Assembly (NCBI RefSeq): GCF_013401515.1
Contig: NZ_CP058529.1
Span: 3,286,001-3,350,000 of the forward strand
DNA: 64,000 nucleotides
Direction of reading: 5' to 3'
Source of the DNA: Halorarum halophilum
GTDB lineage: Archaea; Halobacteriota; Halobacteria; Halobacteriales; Haloferacaceae
The position numbers and the translations under genes were made by a program. Positions 51,146 through 59,545 of this stretch are shown here, in pieces. Within the stretch, counting starts at the first letter, position 1, and every line of letters begins with the position of its first letter. Below the pieces are notes generated by a model. That model was not told where the DNA came from. It saw only the letters and a list, made by a program, of their open reading frames with translations, and did not search any database.

Positions 51146-52918
51146 GTGTCCGATCGCCGAACCCCCCGTAACCCCGCCCGAACTGCGCTCGTAGCGATAG
51201 TGCTGCTCGCCGCGCTCGTCGCGCCGGTTGCGACCGCCGCTGCGCAGGAACCGGGGGAGATCAGGATCGCCCAGAGCGGGTTCGGCGACGCGGATGCGTT
51301 CGCGGAGAGAGGGGAAACGCAGTTCATATGGGCGGACGAGTCCACGACCCTCGAGGTGGCCCTGGAGACGAGCGGAAGCGACGGCGAGGGGCACTACGAG
51401 GTCTGCGTCCGGTCCGAACCGGCCGACGACAGATCCCCGACGGACCTCGAGTGCCGGTCGGAGGTGCTCACGGGTAACAGCACGGAGGAACTGGCGTTCA
51501 CGTTCGACGGCTGGCCCGAGGGGTACCGGGGCGAGCAGACGGTGAGCATCGTCGTCACCGCGGACACGCTCAGCCGTGACGAAGCGGCGCGCGCGACGCA
51601 CGCCGTCTCGGTCGTCGGGAAGGCCGCCGACGCGGACGGCGACGGGGCGTCGAACCGGCGGGAGGTCGACGGCGGCACCGACTTCACTGACCCCGACACC
51701 GACGACGACGGCCTCGCCGACGGCCTCGAACTCGACACGTACAACACGGACCCGACGGGAGCGGACACCGACGGCGACGGGCTCTCCGACGGCGCCGAGG
51801 TGACCACCCACGAGACGGATCCGACCCGCGCGGACACCGACGGCGACGGGCTCGACGACCGGACCGAAGTGACCGAGTACGGGACGAACCCCAACCGCGC
51901 GGACACCGACGGCGACGGCCTGTCCGACGCGCTCGAGGTCAACACCCACGAGACGGACCCCGCTCGGGCCGACACCGACGGCGACGGCCTCAACGACGCC
52001 GCCGAGGTGCGCGAACACGAGACCAACCCGACGGACACGGACACGGACGAAGACGGCCTGAGCGACGCGCTCGAGGTACACACCTACGGCACGGACCCGG
52101 CGAAGACCGACTCGGACGAGGACGGCATCTCCGACGGCGCCGAGGTCAACGAACTGGCCACGGACCCGTCGCTGGCGGACACGGACGACGACGGCCTCTC
52201 CGACGGCGCCGAGGTGAACACCTACGGGACGAACCCCAACCGCGCGGACACCGACGGCGACGGGCTCGCCGACGGCGCCGAGGTGAACCGCTACGACACG
52301 GACCCGATGCGGGCCGACACGGACGGCGACGGGCAGGCCGACGCGAGCGAGGTCGACGTCACCCAGCGGCTCACCCCGTTCGCGCTGCTCCTCGGCATCC
52401 CGTTCGTGGGCGCCGCTGCCGGGAGCGCGCTGTGGGCGACACGGCGCCGGTGGCTCCCGCACGTCCCCCACCGAGTCAGGACCGAGGTCGTGGGGTCGGG
52501 GGCGACCGACCGAGTGACCGGGACCGTCTTGTCCGTCCGCGATTGGGCCGACCGGGTCCGATCGTGGGTCGCGGAGGTGGTCGGAGGCGGGACGAGCGAA
52601 CGGGCGACCGACGAGGCGACCGCGGCGAACGGCGGCCGCGACCGCCCGGACCCCGGCCCGGACGAGGGCCCCTCCGAGGTACCACTCGAGATGCTGAGCA
52701 ACGAGGACGCGGTCCTCGCAGTGCTCCGACGGAACGGGGGGCGCGTCCGACAGTCGGATCTCGTCGAGGAGACGGGCTGGTCGAAGTCGAAGGTGAGCCG
52801 CGTGCTCTCGCGGATGGACGACGCGGGCCGGGTGACGAAGATCAACGTCGGTCGGGGGAACGTCATCACCCTCCCGGGCGAGGAGCCCGACGGCGCCGAC
52901 TCCCCGTTCTCGAAGTAA
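51146..52918 (+). CDS. Putative transmembrane regulator: extracellular TSP3-like calcium repeats, one helix, cytoplasmic winged helix
   Basis: A 590-residue protein from GTG 51146. Signal peptide (ALVAIVLLAALVAPVATAAAQ), a beta-type domain (about 35-158), then about 11 repeats of 23 residues (about 162-405) of the type DTDGDGLSDGAEVNTYGTDP, the thrombospondin type 3/EF-hand-like calcium loop. A transmembrane helix (about 408-432, ALLLGIPFVGAAAGSALW) is followed by a charged linker and, at about 515-577, a winged helix of the haloarchaeal DUF7343 type (VRQSDLVEETGWSKSKVSRVLSRM). The order predicts an outside sensor coupled to an inside DNA-binding domain in one chain. It is preceded by phased direct repeats, possible own binding sites. 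Confidence 0.85.
   Translation: MSDRRTPRNPARTALVAIVLLAALVAPVATAAAQEPGEIRIAQSGFGDADAFAERGETQFIWADESTTLEVALETSGSDGEGHYEVCVRSEPADDRSPTDLECRSEVLTGNSTEELAFTFDGWPEGYRGEQTVSIVVTADTLSRDEAARATHAVSVVGKAADADGDGASNRREVDGGTDFTDPDTDDDGLADGLELDTYNTDPTGADTDGDGLSDGAEVTTHETDPTRADTDGDGLDDRTEVTEYGTNPNRADTDGDGLSDALEVNTHETDPARADTDGDGLNDAAEVREHETNPTDTDTDEDGLSDALEVHTYGTDPAKTDSDEDGISDGAEVNELATDPSLADTDDDGLSDGAEVNTYGTNPNRADTDGDGLADGAEVNRYDTDPMRADTDGDGQADASEVDVTQRLTPFALLLGIPFVGAAAGSALWATRRRWLPHVPHRVRTEVVGSGATDRVTGTVLSVRDWADRVRSWVAEVVGGGTSERATDEATAANGGRDRPDPGPDEGPSEVPLEMLSNEDAVLAVLRRNGGRVRQSDLVEETGWSKSKVSRVLSRMDDAGRVTKINVGRGNVITLPGEEPDGADSPFSK
51629..52360 (+). repeat. 69-bp tandem repeats encoding calcium-binding loops
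   Basis: About 11 in-frame units of 69 bp (23 codons). The unit core GACACCGACGGCGACGG is nearly identical in most copies. It encodes the acidic DxDxDG loop followed by a short linker with T-D-P or T-N-P. Such repeats are prone to copy-number change. Confidence 0.85.
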
Positions 52919-53032
52919 CCCCCGCAGCCCCGGAAGTCGCCAGTCGGGGGACGACGGCTCGCCCGAGTCGTGTGGACGCCGTCGGGTGACGACCGTCGAA
53001 CATTTAACCCCCGCCCCGTGATACGAGGTGAC

Positions 53033-54007
53033 GTGGTTGACCGACGGACCGCCGCCACAGCCCTCCTCGCGGTTCTCGCCGTCCTCGCCCTCGGGGTCGC
53101 GGCGGCGACGCTGGACTCCGCGACGACGACGAGCGACAGCGGCGGCTTCGGCGCCGGCGCCTCCGAGGACGACCGCGGGGTCGGCAGCGACCGGGGCGGG
53201 TCGGTGGACCTCGGGGGGAACACCTCCGCCACCCAGACGGGGATGCGCCTCTCGATCTGCGTCGAGTTCCTCACCCGCCCGCTCGTGCAACTGGCCCTCC
53301 TCGGCCTCGTCGCCCTGTTCTTCCTCGCCGTCTACTACACGACCGGGTCGAAGGTGCTGAGCACCATCTTCGTCTCGTCGGCGCTCGTTCCGTTCGTCAT
53401 CATCTACTTCCTGCTCGTCTCCTGTGGTCGCACGCCGAGCGAAGCCGCCATCGCCGGGGGGAGCCGTGCCACGAACCGGACCGGGTTCGGCGTCGGCGGC
53501 GGCGACGCGGGCGTGGCCGCGACCGGGGAGGCGCTCTCGACCCCGACGACCCTGGTCGGCGTCCTGCTCGTGCTCGCGCTCCTCGGGAGCGTCGTCCTCC
53601 TGTTCGTCTCGACGGGCGACGACGAGGGGGAACCCGCGGAGGAGGAACCCGACCTCCCCCCGGCGGAGCGACGGGCAGCGGTCGGCGCCGCCGCGGGCGC
53701 AGCCGCCGACCGGCTGGAGGAGGACGCTGGGCTCGGCAACGAGGTGTACCGGGCCTGGAGCGAGATGACCGACCTGCTCGACGTCGAGAACCCGGCCGCG
53801 AGCACGCCCGACGAGTTCGCCGACGCGGCCGTCGCCGCCGGGATGGACCGCGAGGACGTGACGGCGCTGACGGCCGTGTTCGAGGAGGTGCGCTACGGCG
53901 GGGCCGACCCGACTCCAGAACGTGAGCAGCGGGCGGTCTCGGCGCTCAGACACCTCGAGGAGACGTACGCCGACGGCGACGCTGGCGACGAGGACGGTGG
54001 GAACTGA
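53033..54007 (+). CDS. Membrane protein with C-terminal DUF4129 domain
   Basis: About 324 residues from GTG 53033, with TTTAAC 28 bp upstream. N-terminal signal/helix (ATALLAVLAVLALGVAAATL), three further helices (VQLALLGLVALFFLAVYY, IFVSSALVPFVIIYFLLV, LVGVLLVLALLGSVVLLF) and a cytoplasmic C-terminal DUF4129 region (GNEVYRAWSEMTDLL ... TPDEFADAAVAAGM ... LTAVFEEVRYGG). In other prokaryotes DUF4129 partners transglutaminase, DUF58 and MoxR proteins. First gene of a four-gene operon. Confidence 0.82.
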   Translation: MVDRRTAATALLAVLAVLALGVAAATLDSATTTSDSGGFGAGASEDDRGVGSDRGGSVDLGGNTSATQTGMRLSICVEFLTRPLVQLALLGLVALFFLAVYYTTGSKVLSTIFVSSALVPFVIIYFLLVSCGRTPSEAAIAGGSRATNRTGFGVGGGDAGVAATGEALSTPTTLVGVLLVLALLGSVVLLFVSTGDDEGEPAEEEPDLPPAERRAAVGAAAGAAADRLEEDAGLGNEVYRAWSEMTDLLDVENPAASTPDEFADAAVAAGMDREDVTALTAVFEEVRYGGADPTPEREQRAVSALRHLEETYADGDAGDEDGGN

Positions 54008-54672
54008 TGCGGAGGACCGTCGTACTCGGACTTGTCGCGGTGGTGTTCGGCTTCACCGTCGTCGTCCAGCGTGGCCTGGCGGACGCGTTCGGCTCGATGA
54101 GCTACACCTTCGTGATGCTGGTCGGCGCGTTCGCGCTCGTCCAGGGGCTCCGCTACGCGAGCGACGCGCGGGACGCCGACGCCCGCGCGACCGACACGGC
54201 CGACGTGGAGGACCGCCACGAGGTGCCCTCGCCCGGGAGCGACGTCGACGAACTGCTCGCCGGCACCGGCGGCCTGACGACGGTGAGCATCAGGGGCAGG
54301 CGGGAGTTCCACGAGCGCATCCGACGCGTCGCCCGGGAGACGCTCCTCGTCCGTGGGGACTACGACGAGACGACGGTGTCGGAGGCGCTGGACGCGGGGA
54401 CCTGGACGGCCGACCCAGTCGCCGCGTGGTTCCTCGGGACCAACCTCGCGCCGCCGCCGGCCGTCCGGATCAGGGGATTCCTCGGCTCGGACGTGGAGTT
54501 CAGGTTCGGTGCCGAGCGGACTGTCGCGGCGCTGGCGGCCGTGCGTGCGGGTGACGTGGAACCTGACGGACACACGTCGGCCGAGGCGAGCGGCCTGCTC
54601 TCCGCGGTCCGGTCGCTCGGCCGCCGTCGGCTCGGTACGCTTCGGGACAGATTCGGGGGTGTCGGTCGATAA
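54007..54672 (+). CDS. DUF7269-type membrane protein of the DUF58/MoxR cluster
   Basis: A 221-residue protein with two N-terminal helices (VVLGLVAVVFGFTVVVQ and YTFVMLVGAFALVQGL) and a soluble domain (about 70-200) with FHERIRRVARETLLVRGDYDET and WTADPVAAWFLG. The family is known only from its constant place between DUF4129 and DUF58 genes in haloarchaea; the DUF number is from memory. Its ATG overlaps the stop of the upstream gene by 1 bp and its stop overlaps the next ATG by 1 bp. Confidence 0.72.
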   Translation: MRRTVVLGLVAVVFGFTVVVQRGLADAFGSMSYTFVMLVGAFALVQGLRYASDARDADARATDTADVEDRHEVPSPGSDVDELLAGTGGLTTVSIRGRREFHERIRRVARETLLVRGDYDETTVSEALDAGTWTADPVAAWFLGTNLAPPPAVRIRGFLGSDVEFRFGAERTVAALAAVRAGDVEPDGHTSAEASGLLSAVRSLGRRRLGTLRDRFGGVGR

Positions 54673-55964
54673 TGTCGACGCTCCCCGAACAGCTCCGACC
54701 GCGGGGCGTCGTCCCGACGGGGCGGTGGGCCGGGATGGCGGCGCTCGCGCTGGTCCCGGTCGGGCTGGGGGCGTTGCTCCAGAGCCCGCCGCTCGTCGTC
54801 GTCGGGGCCGTCGGCGTCGCGTACGCCGCCTACGCCCGGGGGGACTCGGCGCCCCGACCCGACCTCGACGTGACGCGGGAGCTCTCGACTACGACGCCCG
54901 ACCCCGGCGAGGAGGTGACGGTCACGCTCCGCGTCCGGAACGCCGGCGACGGGGTCGTCCCGGACCTCAGACTGGTGGACGGGGTACCGCCGGCGCTCTC
55001 GGTCGAGACGACCGCCCGCCTCGGAACCGCGTTGCGTCCGGGGAAGACCGCGACGCTCCGGTACACGGTGACGGCGGTCCGGGGCGCCCACGAGTGGCAG
55101 CCGGTCCAGGTCATCACGCGCAACGCCAGCGGCTCCCGCGAGCACGACGAGCGCGTGACCGTCGAGACGACGATGCGCTGTGCACCGAACCTGCAGGCGA
55201 GCGCCTCCCTCCCGCTCCGCGGGCTGACGACCCAGTACGCCGGGCGGGTCGCGACGGACGTCGGCGGCGCCGGCCTTGAGTTCCACTCGACCCGCGAGTA
55301 CCGCCACGGCGACCCGGCGAAGCGTGTGAACTGGGCGCGGTACGCCCGGAGCGGCGAGCTGTCGACGCTCCTCTTCCGCGAGGAGCGCGCGGCGACGGTC
55401 GTCCTCTGTATCGACGCCCGGGCGGAGTCGTACCTCGCGCCCGACCCCGACGCGTCGAACGCGGTCGAGCGGAGCGTCGACGCCGCGGCCCAGGCCTGCT
55501 CCGCGCTGCTCGAGAGCGGCGACCGGGTCGGCGTCGCGGCGTTCGGCCCGGGCGAATGCTGGCTCCCGCCGGGGAGCGGCGCCGACCACGCGACCGCCGC
55601 GCGCGAGGTGCTCGGCACCCACCCGTCGCTCTCGCCGACGCCGCCGACCGAGCGGTTCCTCCCGACGACGTGGCTCCGACGGTTCCGGCGGCGGCTCCCG
55701 GCGGACGCGCAGGTCATCCTCTTCTCGCCCGTCGCGGACGACTACGCCGTGACGGTCGCCAGGCGGCTGGACGCCTACGGCCATGCCGTGACGGTCGTCA
55801 GTCCCGACCCGACCGCCGACGACACGCCCGGCCGGACGCTCGCGCGGATCGAGCGGGCGAACCGGCTCTCGGGGCTCCGACGGGCCGGCATCCGCGTCCT
55901 CGACTGGGGCGAGGAGTCGCTCGCGACCGAACTCGAACGCGCCGCCGCGCGGTGGTCGGGATGA
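54672..55964 (+). CDS. DUF58 (von Willebrand-type) protein
   Basis: A 430-residue protein: two N-terminal helices (about 15-55), a beta domain (VTRELSTTTPDPGEEVTVTLRVRN), then the DUF58 hallmark GLEFHSTREYRHGDPAKRVNWARYARSGEL (shown here across about residues 196-225) and a vWA-like fold with VVLCIDARAES. DUF58 proteins work with MoxR-type AAA+ ATPases in assembly or activation of envelope or metal-bearing complexes; the client is unknown. Overlaps neighbours by 1 and 4 bp. Confidence 0.9.
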   Translation: MSTLPEQLRPRGVVPTGRWAGMAALALVPVGLGALLQSPPLVVVGAVGVAYAAYARGDSAPRPDLDVTRELSTTTPDPGEEVTVTLRVRNAGDGVVPDLRLVDGVPPALSVETTARLGTALRPGKTATLRYTVTAVRGAHEWQPVQVITRNASGSREHDERVTVETTMRCAPNLQASASLPLRGLTTQYAGRVATDVGGAGLEFHSTREYRHGDPAKRVNWARYARSGELSTLLFREERAATVVLCIDARAESYLAPDPDASNAVERSVDAAAQACSALLESGDRVGVAAFGPGECWLPPGSGADHATAAREVLGTHPSLSPTPPTERFLPTTWLRRFRRRLPADAQVILFSPVADDYAVTVARRLDAYGHAVTVVSPDPTADDTPGRTLARIERANRLSGLRRAGIRVLDWGEESLATELERAAARWSG

Positions 55965-56455
55965 CGATCACGCGACGGCCGCCGGCTGCCGGGGTCTGGG
56001 GCGCCGCGCTCGCGGCGCTCGCCGGCACGTCGGCGCTGGCCCTCTACTCGCCCGTCGGCGCGGGCATCGGCGCGGTCGGCGTCGTGCTCGTCGTCGCCGG
56101 GTTGCTCCGCCCCTCGCGGCGCGTCCTCGGCGCCGGCGCGGTCGCGATCGTCTGCGCCGTGCTCGCGGCGAGCGCGTTCGACGGGGCGGGCGTCGGGGCG
56201 TCGCTCGCGGGAACGGTCGCCGCCGCCGTCGCCTGGGACCTCGGCGAGCACGCGCTCGGCCTCGGCGAACAACTCGGTCGCGAGACGGACGTGACCCGGA
56301 ACGTCGCAGTCCACACCGGCGCGAGCGTCGCGGTCGGTGCGGTCGGCGCGGGCGTCGCGTTCGGCACCTACAGCGCCGCGACCGGGGGTCAGCCCGTCGT
56401 CGCGCTCGTGTTCCTGCTCGTCGGCGCGGTGCTGCTCGCGAGTGCTGTCCGGTAG
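55961..56455 (+). CDS. DUF7519-type membrane protein
   Basis: A 164-residue protein with about five short hydrophobic helices rich in Ala/Gly/Val (GVWGAALAALAGTSALALY, VGAGIGAVGVVLVVAGLL, AGAVAIVCAVLAASAF, AVHTGASVAVGAVGAGVAF, ALVFLLVGAVLLASAV) and the motif WDLGEHALGLGEQLGRE. It is the last gene of the DUF4129-DUF7269-DUF58 operon, the ATG overlapping the DUF58 stop by 4 bp. The family name is from memory; no function is known. Confidence 0.72.
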   Translation: MTITRRPPAAGVWGAALAALAGTSALALYSPVGAGIGAVGVVLVVAGLLRPSRRVLGAGAVAIVCAVLAASAFDGAGVGASLAGTVAAAVAWDLGEHALGLGEQLGRETDVTRNVAVHTGASVAVGAVGAGVAFGTYSAATGGQPVVALVFLLVGAVLLASAVR

Positions 56456-56543
56456 TGTCGTCGGCTTCCACGGTGCGGACGTGTCGGTTCCGCGCTATCC
56501 TGTCGGGTAGTGTGGCTGTCGCGTGGTCGAGACCGACGACGGC

Positions 56544-57506
<963 letters not shown>

Positions 57507-57577
57507 GCGCTTCGTGAGCACGTCCCGGTGAATAACTCCCGGGGTTCTCCCGCCGCCGGCCCTCGGATACCGAAACC

Positions 57578-57585
57578 GATTAAAC
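57578..57585 (+). promoter_or_regulatory. TATA box of tRNA-Ser
   Basis: GATTAAAC lies 25-32 bp upstream of the first tRNA base, with CGAAACC (57571-57577) as a BRE-like element just before it, as in other haloarchaeal tRNA promoters. Confidence 0.65.
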
Positions 57586-57609
57586 GCTGTCCCCTCTCTT
57601 TGGAAACGA

Positions 57610-57694
57610 GCCGAGGTAGCCTAGCCTGGCCAAGGCGGCAGATTCGAAATCTGCTGTCCATTCGGACTCGGGAGTTCAAATCTCCCCCTCGGCG
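57610..57694 (+). tRNA. tRNA-Ser (anticodon CGA)
   Basis: The 85-nt sequence folds into a complete cloverleaf: acceptor GCCGAGG/CCTCGGC, D stem GCC/GGC, anticodon stem GCAGA/TCTGC with loop TTCGAAA, a long variable arm with stem GTCC/GGAC, and T stem GGGAG/CTCCC with loop TTCAAAT. The anticodon CGA and the long variable arm identify serine; the discriminator base is G. CCA is not encoded. A short T-run (CTTTTC) directly after the gene is the likely terminator. No intron is seen. Confidence 0.95.
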
Positions 57695-57716
57695 CTTTTC
57701 GCGCGATCACGATCCT

Positions 57717-57736
57717 GAGAGCCCTCCGTGGCTCTC
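57717..57736. terminator. Small stem-loop after tRNA-Ser
   Basis: GAGAGCC-N6-GGCTCTC, a perfect 7-bp stem 22 bp after the tRNA. It could support termination of the tRNA transcript or have no role. The remaining 240 bp up to the next gene hold an AT-rich patch (CAATAAACAAAG, about 57848-57860) and no gene. Confidence 0.35.
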
Positions 57737-57979
57737 TCGAGGGGGGGAAGCCGTGAGTACGTCGGGCGCCCCCGCTCGCCGCCGGTCCTCGGACGCGACG
57801 TCGGCGAGGTATTATGGGCGTTCCGCGAGGGGAAACGCAGTATGGCGTCAATAAACAAAGTCCATCCGCCGCATAGCTCTCGTATCGAATCTGGACGTGA
57901 CGCCGTGTGGGCCGGCCGACCTCGACGTCCGACCATCGCTCGGGTCCACGACGATCCTCGACCGCCCCTGTAACAGACT

Positions 57980-59260
57980 GTGAACCAACGCAAGCGACTC
58001 CGAATCGGGGGACTGCTCGTCCTCACCGGGCTCCTGCTCTCGGCAGGGGCCTTCGGCGGAGCCTGGGCGCTCGCGCCCGACCGAAGCAGCCCCGCCTCAG
58101 GCGAAGCCGGGAGTTACGCGAACACGTCCGTGCTCATCGGGGTCCAGGGTCCGGGGGTCGGCGGGAGCGTGACCGAACTCCACGCCAACGGGACGATCGC
58201 GTGGACCTACGCCGGCGGGACCGACGGCGGCGTGATCAGCTACCAGAACGTCCAGTCGCTCGAGGACGGCACCGTGTTGACGACGTTTGCGGACGACGGC
58301 TACTCGGACTGCGGCGACTTCGAACCCCCCTGCAAGCGAACCGGCGTCCGCATCATCGACCCCGACCCCGAGCCCACGGTCGTCTCCGAGTGGAGCTACC
58401 CGGTCCGCACGCGGAAGGACAGCGAGGTGCACGACGCGGAACGGCTCCCGTCCGGCGACGTCCTGGTCGCCGATATGGAGTACGAGAGCATCTTCGTCTA
58501 CGACGACTCGACGGGGGAGCGAACCTGGACCTGGAACGCGAGCGAGCACTACGAGGCACCGCCGGACCCGACGCGGGAGGACTGGCTCCACATCAACGAC
58601 GTCGACCGGATCGGCGAGGACCGGTACCTCGTTTCGGTGCGGAACGTGAACCAGCTGCTGATCGTCGAACGCACCGACGACGGCGGGAGCGAGGTCGTCG
58701 AGGTGATCAACGAGGACCGGGACGCCGACGTGCTGAACCAGCAGCACAACCCCCACTGGCTCGGCCCCGGCCGGGTGCTCGTGGCCGACTCCGAGAACCA
58801 CCGCGTCGTCGAACTCCACCGGAACGGGACCACCGGGGAGTGGGAGGTGGCGTGGACGCTGGCCGGGACCGGCGGCATCGCCTTCGAGTGGCCGCGGGAC
58901 GCCGACCGGCTGCCGAACGGGCACACCGTGATCACGGACACCAGGAACGACCGCGTGGTCGTCGTCGACGAGGACGGGCGGCTCGTCCGGAGCTACGCCA
59001 CCGCGCCGCTCCCCTACGAGGCGGACGTCCTTCCCTACGGCGAGCGGGCGGGACTCGAGGGCGACACCCCTACGGTCCACGGGGAATCGGCCGAGTGGAC
59101 GTCGCGTGACGTGCCCGTCCTGTCGACGCTACTCGCGGGGATGCACCACGTCGTGGCGGTCCCCTACTGGGTATCGGAACTCCACCTGCTCGTGCTGGTG
59201 GTCACGGCCGTGCTGTGGGGCTGGGGCGGCTGGCTCGTCGTTCGGGGCTGGCGGGGATAG
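57980..59260 (+). CDS. Arylsulfotransferase-like beta-propeller membrane protein
   Basis: A 426-residue protein from a GTG codon. An N-terminal membrane segment (LLVLTGLLLSAGAFGGAWAL), a six-bladed propeller-like domain with DWLHINDVDRIGED and LNQQHNPHWLGPGRVLVADSENHRVVEL, and a C-terminal membrane helix (LVLVVTAVLWGWGGWLVV). The DWLHINDVD and QHNPHWL motifs recall the arylsulfotransferase (ASST) superfamily. Known ASSTs move sulfate between phenols outside the membrane; whether this protein does so is not evident, and related haloarchaeal proteins may have other roles. No good TATA box at leaderless distance. Confidence 0.75.
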   Translation: MNQRKRLRIGGLLVLTGLLLSAGAFGGAWALAPDRSSPASGEAGSYANTSVLIGVQGPGVGGSVTELHANGTIAWTYAGGTDGGVISYQNVQSLEDGTVLTTFADDGYSDCGDFEPPCKRTGVRIIDPDPEPTVVSEWSYPVRTRKDSEVHDAERLPSGDVLVADMEYESIFVYDDSTGERTWTWNASEHYEAPPDPTREDWLHINDVDRIGEDRYLVSVRNVNQLLIVERTDDGGSEVVEVINEDRDADVLNQQHNPHWLGPGRVLVADSENHRVVELHRNGTTGEWEVAWTLAGTGGIAFEWPRDADRLPNGHTVITDTRNDRVVVVDEDGRLVRSYATAPLPYEADVLPYGERAGLEGDTPTVHGESAEWTSRDVPVLSTLLAGMHHVVAVPYWVSELHLLVLVVTAVLWGWGGWLVVRGWRG

Positions 59261-59325
59261 CGAGAGAACGAAAAAACCCGTCCCGGCGCGGTAAGGAGGC
59301 GGTACCGTCGGCGACGGGACCGGCC

Positions 59326-59544
59326 TCACACCATCGTCTTGAGGTCGCAGACGAGTCCGGGGTTCGCGACGATGAACGCGTTCTCCCGGAGCAGGTCCTC
59401 GTCCGAGGGGAGCACGAGCGTGTGCTCGTTCTCCCCGTCGGAGGAGTGCAGCACGTCCAGGTCCAGGAGTCGGTACCCGAGATCCGACTCGGGGTCCGGG
59501 TCGCGCGGCATCCGTTCCAGGTCCCGGAGGCTGGGGGTGCTCAT
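59326..59544 (-). CDS. Small acidic conserved-type protein coupled to the beta-helix gene
   Basis: A 72-residue acidic protein (LGYRLLDLDVLHSSDGENEH, LVLPSDEDLLRENAF). Its ATG lies 1 bp after the stop codon of the beta-helix gene on the same strand, so it is probably translated by coupling. No signal peptide or membrane helix. I do not recognise the family. Confidence 0.6.
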   Translation of the reverse strand: MSTPSLRDLERMPRDPDPESDLGYRLLDLDVLHSSDGENEHTLVLPSDEDLLRENAFIVANPGLVCDLKTMV

Positions 59545-59545
59545 C

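Noticed and set aside
51629..52360. CRISPR-like periodic pattern
   Set aside because: The 69-bp period is in-frame coding repeats, without unique spacers between invariant repeats.
50996..53953. A 985-residue open frame on the minus strand
   Set aside because: It is antisense to the membrane-bound regulator and the DUF4129 gene. Its Val/Arg/Gly-rich repeated sequence is the complement of the 69-bp calcium repeats. High GC makes such shadow frames common.
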